Notes: a model not told the origin generated them from the sequence alone. Numbered from the stretch's first letter, positions 1-11,755 are shown. The stretch is 64,000 nucleotides of DNA from Odontocerum albicorne (GCA_949825065.1 OX463848.1:42612766-42676765), one strand, 5' to 3'. Translations and numbers: made by a program.

Positions 1-144
1 TTGACCATTCATTGCTGTTTACTATTCATTGATTGTTCACTCTCACTTTCCACATTCCTGAATCGACGTATTTTATTTTAAATACAAAACAATCATAATC
101 ATCACGACGTATCAATAAAGCATCCCGCTAAAAGCCCCAGTTAA
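1..144 (+). mobile_element. LTR retrotransposon, 3' part of an LTR
   Basis: This stretch matches, in reverse complement, the R-U5 side of the LTR at 55613-55170, including the run ending in CATCCCGCTA. In that other copy a primer-binding-site-like TGGTGACCCCGAACG follows at once. Here unrelated flank follows, so this is a 3' LTR or a solo LTR whose start lies off the window. No coding sequence is present. Confidence 0.6.
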
Positions 145-1032
145 TTATAGCTCTGCTGTATCATTCACTTGATCAAACCATATTTTCCTTGGTCTTCCTT
201 TACCTCGCCTTCCACTCATATTGCCTCCCTTTTCTTATGATACATTATCAAAATTCAGCTTAAACAAGTTAGAGAGTGTATAGACAAATAGATGGACCGT
301 GCCCATTGCATGGTCTGGCAATATTCCAGTTGAAATTCGATATCTTTGCCCTCGGTAGTATGTCTCTCATAATAATCTAATAATAATCTTTTCTTTTATA
401 TTTCACAGTGAATGATTGAGGCAAACAGTTTTGCTAAGGTAGAAAATATATCAAAGACGGCCCTCGTCAAGGCAGACCAGAACAAGTACTCACTCTAAAG
501 ACTTCAAAAAATTTTTTCAGCATTTTGAAAAATTTGAAATCCACGATTCGCTTGGGCCAGAACCAGATTAAGACTTTAGAGGCCCTAAGCACCTAAATGA
601 TTTTGGTGCCATAGCCTGATTCAAAATATAAACAATAATAAACAGTAAAATAAAATTTTATTCTTCGGAATGTAAAGTAACCTACTGTCAGATGGAAAAT
701 AATGTTGATTTTTATATACTGCCACTTTATTAATATTTGAAAAGTTTTCTCCTTCTTTTCCTTATTGCAAAGTCCTGGATCAGATCCTCAAAACCTGGTT
801 CAGCTGCACCATATGGTCCGTGGTAAATCTGGCAAAAAAAATATGTGAAGACCCCCTTCCCTTGATACCATAAGCATGATTAGGGTGGTTTTATAGCTGC
901 CAGATGTTATTTGTTCAATAATATTGGGCTCGAGGTCCGAGTTGTATAAAAATTGCCCTTTAAATTAAATTAAACTATACCACAAAGTTATGTGAACAAA
1001 AATACAAAGTTGAGGATATTAAATTTGAATAC
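145..1032. other. Non-coding stretch with a small LINE scrap
   Basis: No gene is supported. About 170-232 on the minus strand encodes a short scrap like the C-terminal GRPRK-W-DQV signature of the LINE family seen many times in this window. The rest is AT-rich and unassigned. It probably lies within an intron of gene A. Confidence 0.4.
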
Positions 1033-1331
1033 AAACATATTTCCCTTGGTCTTCCTCAACCAAGTCTTCCACTCGCATCTTCATTCATTCGTTTTATGTT
1101 TCATGCCCAAACCATATCGGAGTGCTCTTCTACACCTTACTTAATACATTAAGCCTTAAGTTCAAATTCATTTGCTAATCACTTAATTCCGTATTTAGTC
1201 ATATAACATAGCATCAAACCATGTATTATTGTCAGTGCACGCATTTCTAGAGCATGTATTTGGATTTTTTAATTATTTGCATGTCCATGTTTTACTCACG
1301 TACATCAAAGTTGATAATTAAATACTGTTGT
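1033..1331 (-). mobile_element. LINE C-terminal fragment in gene A intron
   Basis: The reverse strand reads as the degenerate C-terminus of a non-LTR retrotransposon reverse transcriptase (a WFGHV-RMNE-like segment followed by a GRPR-like segment). The same fragment lies in gene B's intron near 24040-24500 in opposite orientation, together with its flanks (1320-1600 against 23790-24060). It was therefore present before the A/B duplication. Confidence 0.6.
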
Positions 1332-1631
1332 GGGCTATCATCTTAGTAAATTTTGATAATGTCTGGTTCGGATATATATGTTTTGGTGCCCCATTGACTT
1401 TGTTTCTTATCGCTACATGCATTTAGATATCTCTCATAACTCTTCCATTATCTGAGAAAATACTATTCAAATAGCACAATTCCTCAACTTGGTCCAACCT
1501 TTCATTATTCACCCATACACATATATCGCATTTATGTTTCACTACTGGACATCAAAGTTGGCACTAGAATACTGTTGTTGACACTCAGCAGTTATCTTAG
1601 TGACGATACAATACAATATATTTTTTTTCAG

Positions 1632-2126
1632 AAGGATGGCAGTGATGTACTTCTGTTTGGTTCCATTCCAATAACAGATGACGATAATTGCATTGAAAAA
1701 CTTAAATCCTATAATAAGACCATTTCCATCTGTGTTGGGAACATGACTGTAGAAGATCCTGTTGATGCGTGTGTCGGAGATTCAGGAGGCCCTTTTGTTA
1801 TAAATGGAACTCTAGTTGGCATAATCTCTCATGGACGAGAAGGCAGCTGTGGATCAAAGGGAATACCAAGTGTTTTAACTAAAGTTTCACACTATGTCCC
1901 TTGGATTAAAGAAAATTTAGGAATTGAACCATACGACTATTCCATCACTTTAACAGTTGTTATTTCGGTTGTCATTTTACTACCTATTGCAATTAGTATT
2001 TGTATTTTTAAAAGAAAAATTATTAAATTTTTTAGTTGTAAAAATGAAAATGTCAATCCAAAGTCGAATGATTCAGATGCTAATGAAGAAAGTATCCCAA
2101 TGAAGTTATTGCATACAATTGAATAA
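1632..2126 (+). CDS. Gene A: last exon of a membrane-anchored trypsin-like serine protease
   Basis: This is the catalytic-Ser exon of a chymotrypsin-fold (S1) protease. A polypyrimidine tract and CAG acceptor end at 1631, and the exon opens in phase 0 with KDGSDV. The active-site segment reads DACVGDSGGPFV: the nucleophile Ser is intact, and Asp six residues before it (position 189 in chymotrypsin numbering) predicts cleavage after Arg/Lys. The usual C-terminal PSVLTKV..YVPWI helix follows. A hydrophobic segment (TVVISVVILLPIAISICIF) followed by a basic stretch is a probable transmembrane anchor with a roughly 40-residue cytoplasmic tail, which is unusual for secreted trypsins. The earlier exons lie off the left edge. 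The TAA stop overlaps an AATAAA. The paralogous exon is at 20431-19976. Confidence 0.88.
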   Translation, partial: KDGSDVLLFGSIPITDDDNCIEKLKSYNKTISICVGNMTVEDPVDACVGDSGGPFVINGTLVGIISHGREGSCGSKGIPSVLTKVSHYVPWIKENLGIEPYDYSITLTVVISVVILLPIAISICIFKRKIIKFFSCKNENVNPKSNDSDANEESIPMKLLHTIE

Positions 2127-2803
2127 ATTAATATTTTGGCGCCCCGTTTGGCTTTGTACCCCTAGGCCAATACTTAGGCTTTCCAGTTAGTAAACGGCGC
2201 TCATTATTGCCTCATGAGCATGGTTCTCTTTATCGGGGATGGTAGGGAAATATTAAAATTTAAAAGAATTGCTAATTTCGGCCACTTTATATTACTCAAA
2301 TAAATGTAAATTAACAGAATATGAATTTTATTTTACATCCATTTTTAATACCCCTTGTGTATTAAAAATAAATAGTAAAGATCTCAAATATGTCATAATT
2401 GTGCAAAAATATATCAAACATGTCAAAATTGTACCAAATTTTTATCCAATGTTTCAAATTTGTGAAAAAAAATGTGTTTAATTTGCATACAAAAGAATAT
2501 ACCCAATATGTCAAAGGTGTACCATAAATATATCCAATATTACAAAATTGTGCAAAAAAGTATTTTATATATATAATTTATACACAAAACATGTCAAAAT
2601 TGTGCAAACATATTACCAGTATGTTAAAAATGTACCAAAAATATAAACAATGTTTCAAAATTGTTCAAAAAATATTTTATAGATTTAATTTGTGCACAAA
2701 AGATCTATGTGTCAAAATTTTGCACAAAATATCTCCAATGTGGTATTATATGCAAATATTAGGAAATTCAGTATAATACAATATATAAAATGTGTAAATT
2801 ATT
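2127..2803. repeat. 3' flank of gene A, duplicated downstream of gene B
   Basis: No gene is seen. The sequence matches, in reverse complement, 19146-19975 downstream of gene B, including the block around TTGCCTCATGAGCATGG. From about 2380 to 2760 it is a degenerate, AT-rich tandem array with a period near 28 bp (variants of ATGTCAAAATTGTACCAAAA). The copy beside gene B carries an extra 263-bp MITE that is absent here. Confidence 0.7.
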
Positions 2804-4790
2804 TCAAGCATCAATCGTCGTTCTATTCCACCATGATAACATAATACTAGACTGTACACGGTACGGACATGTTCTATTCCACCATGATAACATAATACTA
2901 GACCGCACACGGTACGGACACATTCTATTCCACCATGATAACATAATACTAGACCGCACACGGTACGGACACGTTCTATTCCACCATGATAACATAATAC
3001 TAGACCGCACATGGTACGGACACGTTCTATTCCACCATGATAACATAATACTAGACCGCACACGGTACGGGCACGTTCTATTCCACCATGATAATATAAT
3101 ACTAGACCGCACATGGTGCGGACACGTTCTATTCCACCATGATAACATAATACTAGACTGTACATGGTACGGACACGTTCTATTCCACCATAATAACATA
3201 ATACTAGACCGTACACGGTACAGACATGTTCTATTCCACCATGATAACATAATACTAGACAGTACACGGTACGGACATGTTCTATTCCACCATGACAACA
3301 TAATACTAGACCGCACACGGTACGGACACGTTCTATTCCACCATGATAATATAATACTAGACCGCACATGGTGCAGACACGTTCTATTCCACCATGATAA
3401 CATAATACTAGACCGCACACGGTACGGAGACGTTCTATTCCACCATGATAACATAATACTAGACCGCACACGGTACGGGCACGTTCTATTCCACCATGAT
3501 AATATAATACTAGACCGCACATGGTACGGACACGTTCTATTCCACCATGATAACATAATACTAGACCGTACATGGTACGGACACGTTCTATTCCACCATG
3601 ATAACATAATACTAGACCGCACACGGTACGGGCACGTTCTATTCCACCATGATAATATAATACTAGACCGCACATGGTGCGGACACGTTCTATTCCACCA
3701 TGATAACATAATACTAGACTGTACATGGTACGGACACGTTCTATTCCACCATAATAACATAATACTAGACCGTACACGGTACAGACATGTTCTATTCCAC
3801 CATGATAACATAATACTAGACTGTACACGGTACGGACATGTTCTATTCCACCATGATAACATAATACTAGACCGCACACGGTACGGACACGTTCTATTCC
3901 ACCATGATAACTTAATACTAGACCGCACACGGTACGGACACGTTCTATTCCACCATGATAACATAATACTAGACCGCACACGGTACGGACACGTTCTATT
4001 CCACCATGATAACATAATACTAGACCGCACACGGTACGGGCACGTTCTATTCCACCATGATAATATAATACTAGACCACACATGGTACGGACACGTTCTA
4101 TTCCACCATGATAACATAATACTAGACCGTACATGGTACGGACACGTTCTATTCCACCATAATAACATAACACTAGACCGTACACGGTACAGACATGTTC
4201 TATTCCACCATGATAACATAATACTAGACCGTACACGGTACGGACACGTTCTATTCCACAATGATGACATAATACTAAACCGTACAAGGTACGGACACGT
4301 TCTATTCCACCATGATAACATAATACTAGACCGTACACGGTACGGACACGTTCTATTCCACAATGATGACATAATACTAGACCGTACAAGGTACGGACAC
4401 GTTCTATTCCACCATGATAACATAATACTAGACCGTACACGGTACGGACACGTTCTTTTCCAAAATGATGACATAATACTAGACCGTACAAGGTACGGAC
4501 ACGTTCTATTACACCATGATAACATAATACTAGACCGTACACGGTACGGACATGTTCTATTCCACCATGATAACATAATACTAGACTGTACACGGTACGG
4601 ACACGTTCTTTTCCACAATGATGACATAATACTAGACCGTACAAGGTACGGACACGTTCTATTCCACCATGATAACATAATACTAGGCCGCACAGGGTAC
4701 GGACACATTCTATTCCACCATGATAACATAATACTAGACCGTACACGGTACGGACACGTTTTATTCCACCATGATAACATAATACTAGAC
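2804..4790. repeat. 51-bp minisatellite, about 39 units
   Basis: A tandem array of a 51-bp unit (consensus contains TTCTATTCCACCATGATAAC and AATACTAGACCGCACACGG). Each unit centres on a dyad, CCGTAC-ACG-GTACGG, which could form a hairpin. Because 51 is a multiple of three and the unit lacks stops in several frames, long open frames run through on both strands (up to 684 codons). These are repeat by-products rather than credible proteins. Variant units recur in a fixed order, giving higher-order repeats. The same array, inverted, lies downstream of gene B at 16403-16736 and 18807-19145. Confidence 0.95.
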
Positions 4791-5751
4791 CATTAATCAT
4801 TTATCTCTTTAATCTAAACTCATTAATCTCCAAACAATGTGGCGTTATCACTTTGCCATATAAACCAGCACCATCTACTGATCTCCTTTAATTTAATGTC
4901 TGCCATCAAACTCTTAAGAAGTGCCATGGATAATAATAAAGTTGCCAATATTTGGAATAGACATGTAGCGACTGTGCGTGCGGTCACTGAACCCACTGAG
5001 GCGACCCTTGCCCACGCGGTCATTGAACTCATTAGTAGCGAAGAAAGAGACACTGATATATCTCTTGCCTCTCCTGCAGACCGTAATATGAAATGTATAT
5101 AGAACGTGCAACAATAAACATGTGTTCAGCGGAAGCGAGACAGCGACATGTTTTGCGCCGTTCTATACATTATAAATACAGACGCTTATAATAAACTTTC
5201 TCTTTGCTTATTCCGACCTCGATGACTTTTATTCAAACAACCATCATCCTTCTATTCGAAACACAAGTCCCTAAAGACATGCAGTGGCAGGTTTATAGAC
5301 ACAGTAGAGATCCTCAAATGATCATGTTTGTTAAAAATAAATTACAATGTCTTTAAACCTCCACAACGTTAATGTCTTAACTATAAACAAAATTTAATAC
5401 ATAATGGCACACGAAATCGCAGCAGGACATTGCATGCCAGGAAGGCTGCCTAAAAGGTTGAGAAATAGGTGGTACTTCTTCGATTCTCTAAAATGCTTTT
5501 CGCAACATAATGAGTCCAAGAAAAGAAAAAGTACAACCGAGAATTTAATATGCAACCCCCGAATTGGTACACAGCCATCATACCACCTTCAACTAGGCCA
5601 TGGAAATAGGGGCTCTGATCCTTCTAGGATATGAGAATGAAGCGACAGAAATAACTTAATAAAGTTTTCATAATGTGAAAAAATTGCTTCACACTTGATC
5701 CCAAAAAAATCATAAATCTATCCATTGAGACTTACAGTACCCAGCGGTATA
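4791..5751. other. No clear gene; possible LTR-like stretch
   Basis: No supported gene. About 5095-5215 has a TATAAATA-like motif followed by AATAAA-type signals and could be LTR-derived, but no paired copy is visible. About 5325-5395 resembles the flank of the small TIR element inside the palindrome arms (the stretch with CTTTAAACCTCCACAACGTT). Confidence 0.3.
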
Positions 5752-6450
5752 GATCATTCAGGCAGAAGACTCATTTTGCAATAGTGTGAGTAACACTCTC
5801 TGTATTACTTATGTAGTGGTATTGGTTTAAGAATGCCACACGATTGGTTCGCGCAGAGCGCACATTTGTATTGTTGATAAAATACTCGGTGATTAAAAAT
5901 GACACTACCATGTCGAAATTAGGAGTGCAATTTTTGTCTAATGTAATGTATATTCAACATTTTTCAAAAGTTTTGAATATACTTTGTTATAACTTGTTTC
6001 CTAGAATTTAATATCACTCCATCCACTGTTATTTTAAAACTTTATTATTTGGCATTGTAATTATGATACATTGATATGTTAAATAATCTTTCATTCATTT
6101 TATTTTTATATGCAATCTAATTAAAGCTGACGAACATTTTTACTTTATAATACTTATACTTATATTTATTTTTAATCTTGAAAAATTTCATTGTTATTTA
6201 ATGTTTCCCAAAATCTGCCATGCCTAAACCATTAATATGTGAAATAAACTTACTTTCATTTTATTTTTATGATTATTACAATTTAAACTGACAGCATTTT
6301 CAATTTACAAAACGTGTGTGTTACTTTCAATGTTTGAATATAAAATATTATTTTTATATTTTTTTGTTTTTTCACATTAAACAAAATAAAGTTTTTGTAA
6401 ATGCACTGTTACTCACACTATTGCAAAATGAGTCTTCTGGCTGAATTATC
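5752..6450. mobile_element. TIR element (MITE), about 0.7 kb
   Basis: The ends are inverted repeats of roughly 43 bp. The left end begins GATCATTCAGGCAGAAGACT and the right end reads in reverse GATAATTCAGCCAGAAGACT, and both continue through CATTTTGCAATAGTGTGAGT. The interior is AT-rich and non-coding. The superfamily is not clear and no target-site duplication could be confirmed. Confidence 0.75.
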
Positions 6451-6453
6451 TTT

Positions 6454-6638
6454 AAGTAATACACATCGGGCTTAAGAAAGAGACTTTCGGCCATAATCGG
6501 CTAACTTCGGCTTTGTAGAGTGTCGTCTCTGTCGCACGATGCACTAACAGTCCAGTTGACAACGACTGACAAATCACGACGCTATACAAAGCCGAAATTA
6601 GCCGATAGTCTCTTTCTTAAGCCCGATGTGTATTACTT
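6454..6638. mobile_element. Small TIR element (MITE), 185 bp
   Basis: A compact element with long inverted ends starting AAGTAATACACATCGGGCTT on both sides and continuing through AAGAAAGAGACT and a CGGCTAA-TTCGGCTTTGTA block. It sits almost directly against the preceding MITE. No coding capacity. Confidence 0.75.
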
Positions 6639-7329
6639 ACTTTTTTTAAAACTATGTTTTAAACATGTATGTATTGAATTTATCAATAAATTATTTCAAA
6701 ATGAAATAAAATGTGCTTATAATTATTCATACCATACCTGACACACTACACAATATCTTATTGAATTCCACGCAACTTCTTAAATTCTCTGTAAGAAGGA
6801 TTTTATTCAATTTTATTGTTCTGTATAAGATTATCATATTTATATTATAAAGGGTCTTTCGAATTGAGCGGTTTTTTTTATTCTTGGATAAAACACAGAT
6901 GGCGTCGCGTACTTGCCTGGGTCTTGTGACATTTGAGGAGTGTAATGTATGACATTTATAAAAATGGAGTCTTATACAATACAACAACGCGTTCAAATTG
7001 TTGAATTATTTTATGTATTGTAATCTCCAGAACATGTTCAAATTGTTGAATTATTTTATGTCAATTGGCCACCAAGATTATATGATCTGACATCGTTGGA
7101 TTATTTTCTCTGGGGTTACATGAAAAACCAGGTCTGTAAGAATGACCCCCGATCAATTCATGAGCTGAAGGACGAAATTATTCGCGTTATAGATATATGA
7201 GTTAGAACCGCAATTATGTCAAAAGGTCATCGAAAATTTTGACAAAAGAGTGGACATCTGTGGAACTGCAAGAGGTGGACATTTGGCGGATATTGTTTTT
7301 TGTGTTTAAATGTCATACATTATATTGTA

Positions 7330-8261
7330 CGAGGCATATCCAGAAAGTTAGTGTACTGAATTTTTGTAGGTTACAATTTTTTTTATTTAAACAAAAATAT
7401 TACGTGGTTACCTTAGTACATATGTAAGCTATTTTTCGACATAGTCGCCATTCCTCTCAATGCAGGTGGTGAAGCGGGGTATCAACTTTTTGATGCCTTC
7501 CTCGAAGTAGTTTCCCGCCAACCCCTCCGTCCACTTCTCTACCTCCTCCTTTACCTCCTCGTCGGTTGAAAACCTTTTTCCACCCATGTGCAGCTTCAGG
7601 GAGGTAAAGAGATAGTAATCTGAAGGTGCTAGGTCAGGGGAATGCGCGGAATGGTTCAGGACATCCCATTTAAACGAGGCGAGCAGTTCCGTCTGGCATT
7701 GTTGTGCAGCAGGCAGACTCCCTTTGTCAGCATGCCTCTCCTCTTGTTCTGAATCGCCCTCCGCAATTTTTTTAGGGTCTCACAGTATCTTGCAGAGTTG
7801 ATGGTCTCCCCTTGAGGCATATATTCAATTAAAATTATGCCTTGACAGTCCCAAAACACGAATACCATGATTTTCTTGGCTGAAATTGTGGTTTTGAACT
7901 TTTTGGCGGAGGGTAAAGTGGTGTGACGCCACTGTTGAGACTGCCTTTTGGTTTCAGGCGTGTAGTGTGCAGCCCAAGTTTCATCTCCAGTAACGATGGA
8001 GCGGAGAAATTCATCTCCATGGAGTTTGCAGCGCCTCAAAAACTCTTGCCCGGCCTCCACTCGATTTAACTTGGCGGGATATTGGATTGACATTTTTCAC
8101 GAAACGTGTTGTCGCGTCGACACTTCTCAACGTACTGACCTCAAACTGGTCTCGTTGCGGAGGGGAAGGGTCAGGCTTCACGGAAGTGTAGCCAACATGT
8201 CGAAAATAAAATCGATCCGGTCGTGAGAGCCTCAGTACACTTGCTTTCTGGATACGCCTCG
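7330..8261 (-). mobile_element. Mariner element with TA target duplication
   Basis: A 932-bp element with inverted ends CGAGGC(A/G)TATCCAGAAAG and TA on each side. It carries a deleted, frameshifted mariner transposase on the minus strand and lacks the N-terminal DNA-binding region. A second, truncated copy in opposite orientation is at 32003-32459. Confidence 0.88.
7429..8093 (-). pseudogene. Mariner transposase remnant
   Basis: The catalytic domain of a D,D34D-type mariner transposase. The first Asp is seen in GDETW. The second-Asp motif reads HNNAR instead of HDNAR, so that Asp is lost. The third lies in HSPDLAPSDYYLF, reached only after a frameshift near 7670-7690. The C-terminus IERNGDYVEK then a stop is typical of the family. 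The N-terminal helix-turn-helix half is missing. The frameshift and the lost Asp mean it cannot encode an active enzyme. Confidence 0.85.
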
Positions 8262-8379
8262 TACTTCAATGACCAATAAAAATTTATTTGAAATCAAAGA
8301 AAATTGTATGTTTTATTCAAGAATTAAAGAAATTTGAATTAAAAAAGCCGCTCAATTTGAAAGATCCTTTATTATATGG

Positions 8380-8756
8380 TTTGATCATGTGGAAGGAATG
8401 AATGACGAAAGACTAACAAAACAGATATGTGTATTCTGAATGGTATGAAAGATGCGAAAGGAAAGATAAGAGAATGAATGTTGTATAGTAATATACAAAG
8501 TTATGGTGATAGAAAAGTGTGAAAAGAAAAGTAAATGCGACGTATAATAAATGAAAGATTGGAGCAAGCTGATGAATTCTTATATTTGGGTAGTATTTTC
8601 TCAAGGGATGGAAGAGTTAAGAGGGATAACGAATTCTCAGATGTAGCGATAGGAAATAGTTTAGGGACACTAAGACATATATACTCGAATCACATAGTAT
8701 CAAAATCTGCTGAGATAATATTCCACAATAGTATTTTGGTGCCAATTTTGATATGT
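8380..8756 (+). mobile_element. LINE reverse-transcriptase C-terminal fragment (5' half)
   Basis: Encodes NERLEQADEFLYLGSIFSRD-like sequence, a segment found shortly after the RT domain of many insect LINEs, and ends at ILVPILIC. The continuation resumes at 10508 after an inserted TIR element, and the two halves rejoin to give the expected order of this LINE C-terminus. Confidence 0.7.
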
Positions 8757-10507
8757 CGTGGGCTCAATATGTTACTATAACTAGGTAACTCAAAATTCTC
8801 TATTCTGAGAAAATGGCGTTCTTAGTTTCGAGATCCTGTAACCTTTCCTTCCCTGTGTTGGGTATCTTCTACACGTTGCTTCTAATAACCATCAATGTCT
8901 CTATAAATATAATAAATACAAGGTTAAGATTTTAGGTATTCCTCCATAATATATTTACGCATTGATTTAAAAAATATTATTAATATTAATCAGAATTTAT
9001 CGACTACATTGTGGGTATTTTGTGAAGATATCGGAAACCAATTCGCATTTAAACGCTGTGAGTGCCTCAACCTTGTGTCTTGACGATAGGTGAATAGTAT
9101 GCGGGAAGCGCGACACTATATTCGCATCTCACTCTTGCATACTCCACTGAATTGCGAGGAACTGAATTGTCTCAACGTCGCAAGCATAAGCGTAAGCGCC
9201 GGGGTATGCGACTGACGTTCCGCGCCACTAGTAGCTTCTAGGTTTGCAAATAGGTTACACGTACACCCGTTCCGTGAGCGTTGCCAGATGGTTTTTTAAT
9301 GTTTTCAGCAAATAAATCTCAATTATTATAATTTTTAACTTCAATTATAATTAATTAAGGGGATTATCTATGATGTTCTTATTTTTCCGATTTAAAATCG
9401 CAAATTTTTTATCGCGTACTCACTACCCAACACCGGAGCACGCGTTTCAATTTTAACACCGTAAGGGAAGGGTTAAAGAAACTGCCGTTACCATGAGTAC
9501 TATAACTAGAGAATTGAAGTTGTCTATTTCTCGCATAGGAGAGTAGCTTTGGGTGAAACTCAAAGATGTAGGTAACTTCAGATATCTACTTTAACCCTTT
9601 CGTGCTCAAATTTTATTTTTCTTTATATTTAATTCTTTTTTGCATTTATTAGTCATTAATATTTATAAAGAAATATGGAAAAATAATATTAAATACTTGG
9701 TAGAATACTCAGTGTGCGTAAGAAAGAAAAACTTTTTTTTTTTGAAGAATATAATTTATTTTAAGTAAAAAAACATTAAAATGAACATTATAATTAATCC
9801 TCTTCTACATTCAATGATATATCCGGTTGCGAAATTGTCACGTTATCAAGTGCATCCAATTCCTCTTGTGCACCATCGTCAATTTCTATGTCTGACATTT
9901 CTTCAACATCGGGAAGTGAAAATAAAAACTCCATCGCTTTTTCCATATGGTTGGGGTTTTACTTACCTTGAAATTCAGATCAAATCACCAGCTATGTATA
10001 TATCATACAGTGAAAAAAATGTCTATAGAACTCAAATCAATCATCAAAATCCTTATTTACTTGAAAATTTTCAAGTTTTGTTACAAAAACAACGTGTCTG
10101 ACGCACGACACTCCAAACAAAACAACACGTGTTATTTAGAATTCAACTGCCAGTTACAAGATCAACCGATAAAGTAGGTAAATGTTTTATCGTAATACCC
10201 AATAATGACGCTAGATGGCAGGAGTGAATAAACTTGGGAAACGTAATTCCTACTGATCTTTTTAGAGCAATTTCGAAAGTGGGAAACCGTATTCCCACCA
10301 GCCACGAAAGGGATAAGCAATCTTTTGTTATCACGTTTACGACTTACCTAATTATGAAAATGGTAAAAAACTCAGTTGAGAAATAATATTTTAAGATACC
10401 TTTTTATAGCATTGGGAAGCCCCTTCGATGAGCAATCCATTGGTGTGAATAACTCAAAACTTCGAATCAATTAATTTCGAGTTATTAGTTTTAGTATTGA
10501 GCCCACG
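8757..10507. mobile_element. Inverted-repeat-ended insertion splitting a LINE fragment
   Basis: The ends are inverted repeats CGTGGGCTCAATA.../...TATTGAGCCCACG, with further similarity inward (TAACTC-AAA-TT). The insertion separates the two halves of the LINE fragment at 8380-8756 and 10508-10920. Most of 8780-9590 is unassigned and includes a comparatively GC-rich patch (about 9050-9250). A piggyBac-like element is nested at 9595-10312. Target-site duplication not clear. Confidence 0.6.
9595..10312 (-). mobile_element. piggyBac-like non-autonomous element
   Basis: The ends are CCCTTTCGTGC... and ...CACGAAAGGG, preceded by TTAA and followed by ATAA (a one-base-decayed TTAA). That is the target preference and CCCT-type end of piggyBac. 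On the minus strand about 9795-9950 encodes a short acidic segment (MEKAMEFLFSLPDVEEMSDI, then an Asp/Glu-rich tail and stop), reminiscent of the acidic N-terminal region of piggyBac transposases. No catalytic domain remains. Confidence 0.6.
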
Positions 10508-11062
10508 ATAGGGGAGTGAGATGTGGACATAGAAAAAAACTAAGAGAAGCAGAATAAATGCTGTAGAAATGTGTGCATTGAGAATACATGGATTGACAAT
10601 GTATGAAAGAATATGGAATGAAGTGATAAGAGATGAATGTGAACTTAAGACACGCTGGGATAGGAGCATGTGGAACGAATGCATGAATAAAACAGATATA
10701 CAGTGTAAATATGAGTGGAAGGTATGTGAGAGGAAGACCAAGAAAACTGGTTGGATCAAGTGAATAATATTCTGAAAGAAGGAAACATATATAGTCAGAG
10801 AAATTGTAGAAGTTGTATGAGGTGTATGGATGTGGAAGATGCGAGGGATGTGTGTCGATATAGGAAAGTCTGGTGATCTCTCTATTCTGCTTACCCCGAC
10901 AGGGAAATTGAGTGATGGTGTGTATGTGTTATATTTCTGTATAAGTGAATGATATTTTGAAAGAAGGAAATGTAAAAAGTCAGAATCATAGGAGCTGTAT
11001 GAGGTGTATAGATGTGTAGCACTCTCTCCTTTCTATCTACCTTAATAGGCAGACGGCGTGAT
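10508..11062 (+). mobile_element. LINE C-terminal fragment (3' half) and a second copy of the tail
   Basis: Encodes NAVEMCALRIHGLTMYERIW and, after frameshifts, the tail with the GRPRK-like box and DVEDAR-like region of the recurring LINE family. From about 10940 to 11062 a second, overlapping copy of the tail occurs. Stops and shifts make it non-functional. Confidence 0.7.
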
Positions 11063-11252
11063 GGTTTACAATAGGAATTATTTTTCCATGCCATAAATTG
11101 TTATTAAAAGAAATTAATATTCAAACAAATATTTAGTCTTGGGACAGTTGCCCATGGCTAAATGCTGGTGTAGGTAGATTTATCATTTTTATCAAGTTAT
11201 GTGTATTTACGTGTTTATGACTGTTTTAATAAATATATATATATATATTATA

Positions 11253-11748
11253 CTAAAGAAAATGTAGCATAGTCCCTGTGACGTTTCACAAATTTGCCCC
11301 AATTAAATGTAACGACGTTCAGTAATTTTAATTATTTTATCAACTTTAATATAAGCCTCGATTCTAATAAATACCAAGTTATTTAGGTAAATACATTACA
11401 TAAAACTAACAATAATGACAAATTAATACATCTTGTTACAAATTAGCAAATATATGTCAGTTTGTTAAAATCAAATAATATTTGGCGACGTTCGTCAAAA
11501 GTCACTACGTTAGTCCGCATTGGCCAGGGATGGGGTATACGATAATTGGATTTTCGATTTTTTTATACATAAAATTAAATGTTCATAATTAGTGTTTATT
11601 CATAGTGGATCTTGGCCTATTTAAAGATAGATACAAATTATACAATACATTAGAAAGTCAGTATAATGAGAATTAGGAATTAAAACATCAGTTTAGAGAA
11701 AAACAATTTTTCGATTTATGAAAAAAATTATTCGATTTGTAAAAAAAA
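11253..11748 (+). mobile_element. Repeat family X (TIR element), 3'-truncated copy
   Basis: Starts CTAAAGAAAATGTAGCATAG and follows the body seen in full at 46081-46650 (inverted) and 38983-39642. The interior includes the stretches TTAGGTAAATACATTACATA and GATGGGGTATACGATAATTG. The copy stops in its A-rich CGATTT repeats before the far inverted end. Non-coding. Confidence 0.75.
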
Positions 11749-11755
11749 AACTATT

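Larger units (their letters stand above)
6850..8369 (+). mobile_element. Tc1/mariner-like element remnant (DUF4817 type), split by a nested mariner
   Basis: The inverted ends AAGGGTCTTTC... are flanked by TA dinucleotides. The interior encodes remnants of a transposase whose N-terminus reads MESYTIQQRVQIVELFYV and whose later part reads like PPRSYDLTSLDYFLWGY, typical of the group with a DUF4817 N-terminal helix-turn-helix. Stops and a large internal deletion make it non-autonomous. A mariner (7330-8261) is inserted near its 3' end. The uninterrupted relative at 37615-38171 shows the pre-insertion state. Confidence 0.78.

Noticed and set aside
2746..4800. Open frames of 658-684 codons on both strands
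   Set aside because: They are produced by a 51-bp tandem repeat whose length is divisible by three; three frames are open at once, and the peptides are mere repeats.
8535..8780. 81-codon open frame as an independent gene
   Set aside because: It is a LINE RT tail running into an inserted element; the last few codons belong to the insertion.
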